Shown here piece after piece: positions 55,626 through 64,000 of a stretch of DNA of 64,000 bases. Both the position numbers and the translations under genes were made by a program. The notes under the pieces are model-generated. The model ran no database searches. It had not been told where the DNA came from and saw only the letters and a list, made by a program, of their open reading frames with translations. Origin of the DNA: Bifidobacterium moraviense (GTDB taxonomy: Bacteria; Actinomycetota; Actinomycetes; Actinomycetales; Bifidobacteriaceae); the NCBI RefSeq assembly GCF_012932365.1, contig NZ_JAAIIH010000001.1, positions 620,001-684,000 of the forward strand, given 5' to 3'. How positions within the stretch are numbered: the first letter of the stretch is position 1; each line of letters opens with the position of its first letter.

Positions 55626-57755
55626 TCACTCGCCGCGCTGGGCCTTGATGATCTCGTCCGCGACGCTCTTCGGCACCTCGGCGTAGGAGTCCATCTGCAT
55701 GGTGAACATGGCGCGGCCCTGGGTCTTGGAACGCAGGTCGCCGATGTAGCCGAACATCTCGGACAGCGGGACCTTGGCGTCGATGACCTTGACGCCGGTG
55801 GCGTCGGTCATGGACTGGATGTTGCCACGACGCTGGTTCAGATCGCCGATGACGTCGCCCATGTACTCCTCCGGAGTACGGACCTCGACGGCCATGATGG
55901 GCTCGAGGATGACCGGCTTCGCCTTGGGAGCGGCCTCCTTGAAGCACATGGAGCCGGCGAGCTTGAACGCCATCTCGGAGGAATCGACCGGGTGCATCTG
56001 GCCGTCGGTGACGGTGGCCTTGACGCCCACGACCGGGAAGCCGGCGAGGATGCCGGACTCCATGGCCTCCTTGACGCCCGCCTCGATGGACGGGATGAAC
56101 TCCTGCGAGATGTGACCGCCGGTGACGGCGTTCTCGAACTCGAAGGTCTTGCCGTCGGTGGTCTCCAGCGGCTCGAAGTTCATGAGGACCTTTGCGAACT
56201 GGCCGGAACCACCGGTCTGCTTCTTGTGGGTGTAGCCCTGGTCCATGACGGCCTTGCGGATGGTCTCGCGGTAGGCGACCTGCGGCTTGCCCTGGGTGCA
56301 CTCCACCTTGAACTCGCGACGCATGCGGTCGACGATGATGTCGAGCTGGAGCTCGCCCATGCCGGCGATCAGGGTCTGGCCGGACTCCTCGTCGGAGGTG
56401 ACCTGGAAGGTCGGATCCTCGTCGGAGAGCTTGGCGAGGGCGATGCCCATCTTCTCCTGGTCGGCCTTGGTCTTCGGCTCCACGGCCACCTGGATCACCG
56501 GATCAGGGAAGGTCATGGACTCGAGGGAGATCGGAGCGGACTCGGCGCACAGGGTGTCGCCGGTGGTCACGTTCTTCAGGCCCACGAAGGTGTAGATGTT
56601 GCCGGCCTCGGCGGCATCCACCGGGTTCTCCTTGTCGGCGTGCATCTGGAAGATCTTGCCGATGCGCTCCTTCTTGGACTTCGTGGAGTCGAGCACGGTG
56701 TCGCCGGGCTTGACGGAGCCGGAGTACACGCGCACGAACACGAGCTTGCCGTAGAAGGGGTGGGTGGAGATCTTGAAGACCAGGGCCGCGAACGGATCGG
56801 AGGTCAGCGGCTTGCGGTCGATCTCGACGGACTCGTCCTTCGGGTCGAAGCCCTTGATGGACGGCACGTCCTCCGGGCTCGGCAGGTAGTCGACCACCGC
56901 GTCGAGCATGGGCTGCACGCCCTTGTCCTTGAACGCGGAGCCGCAGAGCACCGGGTAGGCCTCGCGGCTGATGGTGAGCTTGCGGATGCCGGAGCGGATC
57001 TCGTCCTCGGTGAGCTCGCCGGACTCGAGGTACTTCTCGAGCAGGGCCTCGTCGGACTCGGCGACGGAGTCGAGCAGCTCGGAACGGTACTGCTCGGCCT
57101 TGTCCTGCAGGTCTTCCGGGATGTCCACGGTGTCGTAGTGGGCGCCCTGGTCGGTGGAGACGTCGTTCCAGACGTACGCCTTCATGCGGATCAGGTCGAC
57201 GACGCCGACGAAGTCGTTCTCGGCGCCGATCGGCAGCTGGACGACGAGCGGCTTGGCGCCGAGCTTCTCCTTGATGGTGTCGACGGAGTAGTAGAAGTTC
57301 GCGCCGAGCTTGTCCATCTTGTTGATGAAGCAGATGCGCGGCACGCCGTACTTGTCGGCCTGACGCCACACGGTCTCGGACTGCGGCTCCACGCCCTCCT
57401 TGCCGTCGAACACGGCCACGGCGCCATCGAGCACGCGCAGGGAGCGCTCCACCTCGGCCGTGAAGTCCACGTGGCCGGGGGTGTCGATGATGTTGATCTG
57501 GAACTTCTGGTCGGTGTCGTGGGACTGACGGTTCCAGAAGCAGGTGGTGGCGGCGGACTGGATGGTGATGCCGCGCTCCTGCTCCTGCGCCATGAAGTCC
57601 ATCGTCGAGGCGCCGTCGTGGGTCTCGCCGATCTTGTAGTTCTTGCCGGTGTAGAAGAGGATGCGCTCGGTGGTGGTGGTCTTGCCGGCATCGATGTGAG
57701 CCATGATGCCGATGTTGCGGATCTGATGAAGATCAGTGAGCACGTCAAGTGCCAT
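55626..57755 (-). CDS. fusA: Elongation factor G
   Basis: 709 residues. GTPase for ribosomal translocation. G1 [20 protein letters not shown]2 [16 protein letters not shown]3 [12 protein letters not shown] and G4 NKMDKLG are present, followed by domains II-V complete to [20 protein letters not shown]. Third gene of rpsL-rpsG-fusA-tuf, 31 bp after rpsG. Confidence 0.99.
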   Translation of the reverse strand: MALDVLTDLHQIRNIGIMAHIDAGKTTTTERILFYTGKNYKIGETHDGASTMDFMAQEQERGITIQSAATTCFWNRQSHDTDQKFQINIIDTPGHVDFTAEVERSLRVLDGAVAVFDGKEGVEPQSETVWRQADKYGVPRICFINKMDKLGANFYYSVDTIKEKLGAKPLVVQLPIGAENDFVGVVDLIRMKAYVWNDVSTDQGAHYDTVDIPEDLQDKAEQYRSELLDSVAESDEALLEKYLESGELTEDEIRSGIRKLTISREAYPVLCGSAFKDKGVQPMLDAVVDYLPSPEDVPSIKGFDPKDESVEIDRKPLTSDPFAALVFKISTHPFYGKLVFVRVYSGSVKPGDTVLDSTKSKKERIGKIFQMHADKENPVDAAEAGNIYTFVGLKNVTTGDTLCAESAPISLESMTFPDPVIQVAVEPKTKADQEKMGIALAKLSDEDPTFQVTSDEESGQTLIAGMGELQLDIIVDRMRREFKVECTQGKPQVAYRETIRKAVMDQGYTHKKQTGGSGQFAKVLMNFEPLETTDGKTFEFENAVTGGHISQEFIPSIEAGVKEAMESGILAGFPVVGVKATVTDGQMHPVDSSEMAFKLAGSMCFKEAAPKAKPVILEPIMAVEVRTPEEYMGDVIGDLNQRRGNIQSMTDATGVKVIDAKVPLSEMFGYIGDLRSKTQGRAMFTMQMDSYAEVPKSVADEIIKAQRGE

Positions 57756-57786
57756 GAGTTTTCCTTAGCTCTCGAACTCGATCGGA

Positions 57787-58257
57787 TTACCAGCGGTAAT
57801 GAGCGAAGGCCTTGTTGGCCTCTGCCATCTTATGAGTATCCTCGCGACGCTTGACAGAAGCGCCGAGGCCGTTGGAGGCGTCCAGGATCTCGTTGGCCAG
57901 ACGCTCGGCCATGGTCTTCTCGCGACGGGCGCGGGAGAAGTCGGTCAGCCAGCGCAGGGACAGGGTGTTCGCGCGGGCCGGCTTGACCTCGACCGGGACC
58001 TGGTAGGTGGCGCCGCCGACGCGGCGGGAGCGGACCTCGAGGGACGGGCGGATGTTGTCCAGGGCGCGCTTGAGCACGGCCACCGGCTCCTGCTCGCTCT
58101 TGGCCTTGACCATATCGAGGGCGGAGTAGACGATGTCCTCGGCGATGGACTTCTTGCCATCGAGGAGGATCTTGTTGATCAGCTGCGCGACGACGGTGGA
58201 ACCGTAGATCGGATCGGGCAGCAGGGTGTGCTTCTTGGAGGGTCCTTTACGAGACAT
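57787..58257 (-). CDS. rpsG: 30S ribosomal protein S7
   Basis: 156 residues, the standard length. Binds the 3' major domain of 16S r[23 protein letters not shown] at the start, [20 protein letters not shown] and [20 protein letters not shown] at the end are diagnostic. Six bp after rpsL stop. Confidence 0.99.
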   Translation of the reverse strand: MSRKGPSKKHTLLPDPIYGSTVVAQLINKILLDGKKSIAEDIVYSALDMVKAKSEQEPVAVLKRALDNIRPSLEVRSRRVGGATYQVPVEVKPARANTLSLRWLTDFSRARREKTMAERLANEILDASNGLGASVKRREDTHKMAEANKAFAHYRW

Positions 58258-58263
58258 AATCTA

Positions 58264-58635
58264 TTACTTCGCCTTCTTTGCTCCGTACAGGGAACGACCC
58301 TGCTTGCGGTCCTTGACGCCCTGGGTATCGAGTGCGCCGCGCACGATGTGGTAGCGCACGCCCGGCAGATCCTTCACACGGCCGCCACGCACGAGCACGA
58401 TGGAGTGCTCCTGCAGGTTGTGGCCCTCGCCCGGGATGTAGGCGGTGACTTCGATGCCGGAGGACAGGCGCACACGGGCGACCTTACGCAGAGCCGAGTT
58501 CGGCTTCTTCGGGGTGGTGGTGTAGACACGGGTGCACACGCCGCGGCGCAGCGGGCTGCCCTTCAGGGCCAAAGTCTTCGACTTCTTCGGCTTGGCCTGA
58601 CGTCCCTTGCGGACGAGCTGTTCAATAGTAGGCAA
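58264..58635 (-). CDS. rpsL: 30S ribosomal protein S12
   Basis: 123 residues. Decoding-centre protein. [39 protein letters not shown] and [18 protein letters not shown] are intact, with the lysine in TPKKPNSA at the position linked to streptomycin resistance unchanged (K, not R). First gene of the str operon. Confidence 0.99.
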   Translation of the reverse strand: MPTIEQLVRKGRQAKPKKSKTLALKGSPLRRGVCTRVYTTTPKKPNSALRKVARVRLSSGIEVTAYIPGEGHNLQEHSIVLVRGGRVKDLPGVRYHIVRGALDTQGVKDRKQGRSLYGAKKAK

Positions 58636-59450
58636 CTTGAATTCTCCGATTCAATGGTTCTTATTCCTCGTGAGGCCGCCGCACTGCGCCCCACTCCCCC
58701 GAACCCGCGCACGCCCAAGCGTCCGCAATCGGAAAAGACAGCCCAGCCCACCGGCCCGATGGCCCTCGGTTCTCTCGCCGCCGCATTGCTGCGCGCGATC
58801 CATGCGAACCTCGGGATATCCCAGCCCGCACGCCTGTCACATAAGGCATGCCGCTGGCACACACGAGTTACTAGTTTATCCCATGCCCGGACAAGACACG
58901 CTCTGCGCGACACGCCGGCCGAACCGGACCGCGCGGCGACCGTCCCGCGGGAAACGGCCCTCCGTACGACGTATGACGTGCGTACCGCGGGCAACGGCGA
59001 TCCTCCGAACGGCGCATGTCCCCCGAAACAACAGACGGCCCGGAGGAGACCATGTCACTCCGGGCCGCCGTTCGTCTTCTTGTCTCCCGCGGGTCGTATG
59101 TCGCGTCGTCGCGACGTTCCTCGGGTCCGTCCGCCGCCGTGCGGCGGGACGTCGTTCCTCTGACTTCGGGTACCGTCTTCGATTGTGTGGCGAAGGTCAC
59201 TCAATACCTCTTGACCTTCACCTGCAGTATACCCGAAAACGAACATCGCCGCCGCGGCGGCGTGGCGCGAATCCCAATGATCAGTAACGCTCATCGGCAT
59301 CGGCGAATCCGAACGGAACCGCACGGAGGATGTGACCTCTACCACGAACCGCACATCCCGGCGTACCGTGACATCCCTACGCCGCGGCATCCCGGGATGA
59401 CGCTCCGGGAGAGGGGACGATCCCGCAATGGTGACGGCCGAGGGAAACGG
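58636..59450. other. Long intergenic region upstream of the str operon
   Basis: No gene is convincing in these 815 bp. A hairpin CGGCCCGGAG (59036-59045) / CTCCGGGCCG (59058-59067) with a T-rich flank probably ends the small membrane protein transcript or works in both directions. Minus-strand TAAACT near 58870 and TATACT at 59226-59231 are -10-like and may belong to the rpsL promoter and a longer leader. Frames here have poor codon bias. Confidence 0.5.
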
Positions 59451-59849
59451 TCAGGGCAGGAAGTACGTCCGGTAGTCCCGCACGTGTCCGATGACGCTGC
59501 AATAGACGGCGACCAGCACCCCGTACCACGCCAGACCGGGCACGTATCCCAGCGCGCGGCGCCAATCGATGCCGGCGAACAGCCCCGCGGCCAGGGAGAC
59601 CAGCAGCACCGCCATGTCGACGGCGCAGCACGCCGTCACCACCTTGCAGCGCGTCACGCTGGCCGCCATGCGCCACGCGCACGCCGCCATCGCCACGTTG
59701 ACCACGAGCATGGCCGCCAGCGTCACGGTGGAGCGCAGGTCACGACCGGAGCCGAGCAGGGCGTACGACGCCGCCCACTGCACCACGTTGAGCACGCCCA
59801 GCACCAGCGCGGGCCGGTACCACCTCGCATCGCGTTCCACCGTCATCAT
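59451..59849 (-). CDS. Small four-helix membrane protein
   Basis: 132 residues, function unknown. Helices at about 12-30 (RPALVLGVLNVVQWAASYAL), 37-55, 64-85 and 100-122. Start 59849 or 59846 (two ATG in a row); an upstream extension of the frame is Arg/Cys-rich and not credible. Divergent from nnr with about 145 bp between. Confidence 0.65.
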   Translation of the reverse strand: MMTVERDARWYRPALVLGVLNVVQWAASYALLGSGRDLRSTVTLAAMLVVNVAMAACAWRMAASVTRCKVVTACCAVDMAVLLVSLAAGLFAGIDWRRALGYVPGLAWYGVLVAVYCSVIGHVRDYRTYFLP

Positions 59850-59995
59850 CGACGCCCCCGATCCCCGGATCCTCTTTGTTCGATTATCTTCCCCCCGCAT
59901 GCGGGCGCAAGCCGAATCGCCGGCTCGATCCGGCGCGGATCGGGTACAGTGAGAGGCAGTACACCGCCTGACGTGCACGGGAAGGGGACGGGACG

Positions 59996-62047
59996 ATGAT
60001 GTCGATGCTGTTTGACGAGGACCACATGGCCGCGGAGCGCTTCCTCACCTGCGCGTACCCGGCGGATCAGGTGCGCGCGATGGAGCGCCCCCTGCTGGAG
60101 CGGGGCGTGCCGCTGATGCGTCAGGCCGCGGCCGCGGCGGCGCACGTCGCGGCGGCCATGCTGCGCGGCACCCCGGACGAGATGGACGTGGACGAGGCGC
60201 ACGTGCTGCTGCTCGCCGGCGCGGGCGACAACGGCGGCGACGGCCTGTTCGCCGCGGCCGATCTGGCGCGGCAGGGCGCGCAGGTGGTGTGCGCGGCGGT
60301 CGGACGCTCGCTGCACGAGGAGGGGCTGAAGGCGTTCCTCGAAGCCGGCGGCAAGGTGATGGCGCTCGACCCGGCCGCGGACATCCCCGGAGCCCCCGCG
60401 CCCGCCGACGACGATGACGCCGACGACGCGTTCTACCACGTCATCGACCTGTACGACACGAGCGAGCTCGTCATCGACGCGATGACCGGCATCGGCGCGG
60501 ATGGCGCCCTGCGCGGCATCGCCGCGCGCATCGCCGAGGAGGTGGGCGCCAACGGGACGGCACCGCGCGGCATCGCACGCCCGGCCGGCGAGACGACCGG
60601 CGCGTACCCGCTGGTGCTGGCCGTGGACGTGCCGTCCGGCGTCTCGGTGGACGACGGCACGCTGCCCGGCGCGTATCTCCCCGCGGACGTGACCGTGACG
60701 TTCGGCGCGCTCAAGCCCTGCGCTCTGCTGCCGCCGGCCGCGCACGCCTGCGGCCGCACGGTGCTCGTGGACTTCGGGTTCGACGCGGACGGCGCGGTCC
60801 CCGCCGTCGAATCGACGCTGCTGCAGGACGCCGCCCGCGCGGTGCGCGCGCCCCGCGTGACGGACGACAAGTACGCGCGCGGCGTGGTGGGGCTCGTCAC
60901 CGGATCGGACTCCTATCCCGGCGCCGCGGTCCTGTCCGCCACGGCGGCCGCGCGCGCCAACGTGGGCATGGTGCGCTACGTGGGTCCCGCACGCGCGCAG
61001 GACATGGTGCTCAACGCCCTGCCCGAGGCCGTGCTCGGCGAGGGCCGCTGTCAGGCCTGGGTGGTGGGTTCCGGCGTGCCGGACGGCGATCATGCCGCCG
61101 AGGACGACCCGCAGCGCGAGGCGATCCGCCGGCTGCTGGCGCCGTACGCCGTGTCCTCGCCCGCCGCGTGGCCCTCCCCCGACGATCTGCGGACCATGGA
61201 TCCGGACGACCTGCCCGACTCCATGGAGGGCATCATGAACCTGATGCGCCCCGCCTACGACGCCGGACAGGAACTGCTGCCGCCGGTGGTGGTGGACGCC
61301 GGGGCGATCGACCTGCTGCCCGACCACGTGCCCGCGCAGGTGGTCATCACGCCGCACGCCGGGGAGCTGGCCCGCCTGCTGCGTGCGCGCGGCGAGGCCG
61401 TGGACGCCGACGACGTGACGCGCGACCCGCTGGAGTGGGCGCTGTGCGCATGGGAGATGACCGGCGCGACGGTACTGCTCAAGGGCGCGGTGACCATCGT
61501 GGTGGGCACGGTCGCGCGGGACGTGCCGCAGGTGATGGTCTGCGGCGAGGCCCCGGCGTGGATGTCCACGGCCGGCTCCGGCGACGTGCTGGCCGGATCG
61601 CTCGGCGCCCTGCTCGCCCAGCGTTCGGCCGGCGGCGCGGTGCCGCTGCCGCAGGACATGGCGCGCATCGTGGCCGCGGGCGCGTTCGTCCATGGTCTCG
61701 CAGGACGTCTCGTGTCCCGTTCGTTGCAGTCCGCGCTGACCCGTCCGGCCGTGTACGACGAGGACGACGACGCGTTCGAGCGGACGCTGTTCCCCGCCCT
61801 CTCCGACGAACGGGTCTCCCCCGCGGGTCCCCTCGGGCGCCCGGTCATCGCCGGCGACATCGTCGCCGCCCTGCCCGACGCCTACGGGCTGCTGCTCTCG
61901 CTCTACGACGACCGGATCGCCGGGACGTACGACGACGATCTCGACGCCGACGACGCCGACCGGAACGAGGACGACGAGGACGACGAGGCCGGCATCGGCA
62001 TCGACCCGCGCGATCCGGTCCCCGCGCCGCGCCGCGGCCGCGCCTGA
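59996..62047 (+). CDS. nnr: Bifunctional NAD(P)H-hydrate epimerase/dehydratase
   Basis: 683 residues. Repairs damaged NADHX/NADPHX. The N-terminal epimerase has VLLLAGAGDNGGDGLFAA and VLAVDVPSGVSVDDG; the C-terminal ADP-dependent dehydratase has GLVTGSDSYPGAAVLS, ITPHAGELARLL, LLKGAVTIV and the catalytic STAGSGDVLAGSLGALLAQ. The acidic tail (about 640-670, mostly Asp/Glu) is an odd extension. Several ATG codons stand at the start; AAGGGGACGGG precedes 59996. Confidence 0.95.
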   Translation: MMSMLFDEDHMAAERFLTCAYPADQVRAMERPLLERGVPLMRQAAAAAAHVAAAMLRGTPDEMDVDEAHVLLLAGAGDNGGDGLFAAADLARQGAQVVCAAVGRSLHEEGLKAFLEAGGKVMALDPAADIPGAPAPADDDDADDAFYHVIDLYDTSELVIDAMTGIGADGALRGIAARIAEEVGANGTAPRGIARPAGETTGAYPLVLAVDVPSGVSVDDGTLPGAYLPADVTVTFGALKPCALLPPAAHACGRTVLVDFGFDADGAVPAVESTLLQDAARAVRAPRVTDDKYARGVVGLVTGSDSYPGAAVLSATAAARANVGMVRYVGPARAQDMVLNALPEAVLGEGRCQAWVVGSGVPDGDHAAEDDPQREAIRRLLAPYAVSSPAAWPSPDDLRTMDPDDLPDSMEGIMNLMRPAYDAGQELLPPVVVDAGAIDLLPDHVPAQVVITPHAGELARLLRARGEAVDADDVTRDPLEWALCAWEMTGATVLLKGAVTIVVGTVARDVPQVMVCGEAPAWMSTAGSGDVLAGSLGALLAQRSAGGAVPLPQDMARIVAAGAFVHGLAGRLVSRSLQSALTRPAVYDEDDDAFERTLFPALSDERVSPAGPLGRPVIAGDIVAALPDAYGLLLSLYDDRIAGTYDDDLDADDADRNEDDEDDEAGIGIDPRDPVPAPRRGRA

Positions 62048-62050
62048 CGG

Positions 62051-63715
62051 ATGCGGGACCGGCTGATCATGGACGACGGCGACTACACGGCCAGGATGAC
62101 CGAGCTCATCGAGCTCATGCGCCTGATCGGCAACGACACGCAGCAGTGCGAGGTCAAGGAATGCGGCCGCCGCATCAGCTCCACCATCACGGACACGCTG
62201 TCCGCGTTCTCCAACGGCAACGGCGGGTACATCATCCTGGGGCTCTCGGAGAAGCGCGGATTCACGCCGGTGGAGGGCTTCAACGCGCGCTCCATGCAGG
62301 AGGCGCTCAGCCAGGCGTGCGAGAAGATGACGCCCGTGGTGCGCCCGGTGATCGTGACCTGCCCGTTCGAGGGGACGAACCTGGTGTTCGCCGTGGTGGA
62401 CGAGATGCTGCCGCGCGACAAGCCGTGCTTCCTCACCGCGGCGGGCCCCTACGCCGGCTCCTACATCCGCACCGGCGACGGCGACCGGCGCATGACCGCC
62501 TACGAGGTGGACCGGCTCATGGAGGAGCAGCGGCAGCCCGACTACGACCTGGGCATCGTGCCCGGGGCGACGATCGAGGACCTGAACCCCGCGCTGGTCT
62601 ACGGACTGCTCGAACGTGAACGCGAACGGCACCCGCGCGTCTTCGAGGGACGCGGCGACGTGGACATGCTGCGCGACCTGCGCGTGCTCATCGGCGAGGA
62701 CGAGGCGCGTGCGCGGCATCCCGACGCGCACGGCGGCGCGAAGGACGCGGACACGGCCGACGGAGGGAACGCGGACAGTGGGAACGCGGGCGGCCGCACC
62801 GACGGCGGCGATGACGCGGCACCGGTCCTGCGCCCCACGCTGGCGGGCCTGATGGCCCTCGGCCGGTACCCCCAGAAGTTCTATCCCCGGCTGGCGGTGA
62901 CGCTCGCGGTGTTCCCCGGCACCTCGCGCGAGGAGGTGTTCGTCGAGGGCGCGCAGCTGGTGACCGCGGAGACGATCACCGGCCCGATCCCGGTGATGAT
63001 CGACAACACGGTCGAGTCGCTGACGGACTGGACCGCCGGCGCGCCGCACACCGAGCCGGACTATCCGTGCGACGTGCTGCGCGAGGTCGTGGCCAACGCC
63101 CTGATGCACCGCGACTACTCCCCCGACGCGCAGGGCACCCCGGTGCAGGTGTGCGTGTTTACCGACCGCATCGAGGTGACCAACCCGGGCGGCCTGTTCG
63201 GCGCGGTGACCAGCCGCACGCTCGCCAGACCGGCCAACGCCTCCACCCGCAACCCGTTCCTGTTCGCGCTCCTGCAGTCCACGCCCTATCCGGACGGCGG
63301 CGCGGTGACCGACAGCGACGGCACCGGCTACCGGAGCATCGAGGCTGCGCTGCGCCGCGAGGGGCGCGAGCCGGCGCGCATCGACAACGCCATCGACCGG
63401 TTCACCATCGTCATCCCGCGGCGCCGCACGGGCCCGGACGACGCCGGCGAGCGCAACTTCGCGCAGCGCATCATGACGTTCCTGGAACGCCATGCGCGGG
63501 CCGGGGTGCGCGATCTCATGACGGAGCTCGGCATGTCGCCCATCGAGGTGGCGACGGGGCTGCGCGCGCTCAAGAACAAGGGTCTGGTGGAATCCGAGAC
63601 CGTGCAGGTGCAGCCGCAGCGCTACTACCATCTCACCGACGCGGCGCTGCACGACGCGGTGCCGCGTCCGCCCGCGGAACGCTCTGGCATGTCGCACGGG
63701 CCGTCCGTAAGCTGA
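62051..63715 (+). CDS. AlbA_2/RecG-like ATP-binding regulator
   Basis: 554 residues. An AlbA_2 (AAA_4, Schlafen-like) domain at about 30-160 (QQCEVKECGRRISSTITDTL, SAFSNGNGGYIILGLSEKRG), a low-complexity Asp/Gly insert (about 225-258), an ATPase-like segment VLREVVANALMHRDYS with VTNPGGLFG, and a C-terminal winged-helix-like part. Such proteins are thought to be DNA-binding regulators. It starts 3 bp after nnr; ATG 62069 is an alternative. The link to nnr is positional only. Confidence 0.82.
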   Translation: MRDRLIMDDGDYTARMTELIELMRLIGNDTQQCEVKECGRRISSTITDTLSAFSNGNGGYIILGLSEKRGFTPVEGFNARSMQEALSQACEKMTPVVRPVIVTCPFEGTNLVFAVVDEMLPRDKPCFLTAAGPYAGSYIRTGDGDRRMTAYEVDRLMEEQRQPDYDLGIVPGATIEDLNPALVYGLLERERERHPRVFEGRGDVDMLRDLRVLIGEDEARARHPDAHGGAKDADTADGGNADSGNAGGRTDGGDDAAPVLRPTLAGLMALGRYPQKFYPRLAVTLAVFPGTSREEVFVEGAQLVTAETITGPIPVMIDNTVESLTDWTAGAPHTEPDYPCDVLREVVANALMHRDYSPDAQGTPVQVCVFTDRIEVTNPGGLFGAVTSRTLARPANASTRNPFLFALLQSTPYPDGGAVTDSDGTGYRSIEAALRREGREPARIDNAIDRFTIVIPRRRTGPDDAGERNFAQRIMTFLERHARAGVRDLMTELGMSPIEVATGLRALKNKGLVESETVQVQPQRYYHLTDAALHDAVPRPPAERSGMSHGPSVS

Positions 63716-63721
63716 ATCCCC

Positions 63722-64000
63722 ATGACCGATGCCTCTCCCGAGACGGATGCCCCGCGCTCACCGGGCTCCGCGAATCCCCGCCGACCTCGTTCCCGGCGTT
63801 CCGCGCGTGCGCGCCTGTGGATCCCCAACCAGCCCGGCGCATGGGTGATGGTGCTCACGCCGGCGCTCGCCGGCATCGCGGTGGGAGGTCCCACGTGGCG
63901 GGGCGCCTGGGTGGCCGCGGCGTGGCTCGCCTGCTACTGCACGCAGTTCGCCGGCGCGCGGTGGTTCGTGTCGCACTGCCGCCGGCGCTATCTCGCCCCG
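63722..64000 (+). CDS. YwiC-like membrane protein, 5' part
   Basis: Frame from ATG 63722 to the window end, 93 codons. A basic Ser/Arg/Pro-rich N-terminus is followed by WIPNQPGAWVMVLTPALAGI and a second helix WVAAAWLACYCTQFAGARWF. The N-x-PGAW-x-ML-x-P start is typical of YwiC-like proteins, of unknown function. It lies 6 bp after the AlbA_2 gene, so it probably shares its transcript. Truncated by the window. Confidence 0.72.
   Translation, partial: MTDASPETDAPRSPGSANPRRPRSRRSARARLWIPNQPGAWVMVLTPALAGIAVGGPTWRGAWVAAAWLACYCTQFAGARWFVSHCRRRYLAP

Noticed and set aside
59055-59390. A 111-codon minus-strand frame upstream of the str operon
   Set aside because: Arg/Thr/Gly-rich, overlaps a hairpin and promoter-like sequences, and has no ribosome binding site.
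59846-63697. Open frame of 1283 codons opposite nnr and the AlbA_2 gene
   Set aside because: Same GC-driven antisense effect: His/Arg/Gly-rich, and it spans two well-supported genes.

Overview
This 64-kb window is GC-rich chromosomal DNA from an actinobacterium, most probably a Bifidobacterium. The evidence is the gene order (efp-nusB-carA-carB-pyrF-gmk beside rpoZ and metK), the close likeness of the PyrF, IlvD, EF-P and EF-Tu proteins to bifidobacterial ones as I remember them, heavy use of C/G third positions, and frequent GTG starts with purine-rich ribosome binding sites. No rRNA, tRNA, CRISPR array, prophage or complete insertion sequence was seen.

Layout. 1-14.6 kb is housekeeping: metK and rpoZ; ilvD on the opposite strand; a six-gene minus-strand run efp-nusB-carA-carB-pyrF-gmk joining translation, UMP synthesis and GMP kinase; then a cytosine salvage pair codB-codA. 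14.8-17.3 kb holds a secreted beta-helix protein and a one-pass membrane protein with a Gly/Ser/Asn-rich tail. 17.4-54 kb is an accessory and stress region full of small regulator-plus-effector modules: DUF3737 with a MalY-type PLP enzyme, TetR with an acetyltransferase, three drug-efflux-type MFS genes and a remnant of a fourth, another MFS gene beside a cupin, a two-component system, an FtsX-type ABC exporter with its TetR regulator, MarR with a YczE-type membrane protein, two paralogous flavodoxin-fold quinone reductases, a UvrA-like ATPase, a trans-aconitate methyltransferase relative, a HhH-GPD glycosylase, PadR with an F420-type NADP reductase, a MATE pump, an orphan HicB-like protein and a zinc alcohol dehydrogenase. 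54.2-58.6 kb is the str operon (rpsL-rpsG-fusA-tuf, minus strand). 59.4-64 kb has a small membrane protein, nnr, an AlbA_2-type ATP-binding protein and the start of a YwiC-like gene cut by the window end.

How genes connect. Repeated operators join scattered genes. A MerR-type spacer dyad (TTGACTTC...GAAGT with an 18-bp spacer) precedes DUF3737/malY, the cupin gene and the alcohol dehydrogenase. In two of the three, the TGA inside the -35 box is also the stop codon of the upstream gene. A second palindrome, TGARATATCTCA, precedes padR, the F420-type reductase and a quinone reductase 12.5 kb away, which suggests one PadR redox regulon. Four 11-bp-phased TGTTGG-like repeats lie next to the two-component system, upstream of a small membrane protein.

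Non-coding structure is abundant: four loci of REP-like 28-29-bp units and about 110-bp palindromes, two of which supply the stop codon of a neighbouring gene; three tandem 94-bp hairpin repeats at 46.4 kb; a string of four hairpins after gmk; and two long inverted repeats in intergenic gaps.
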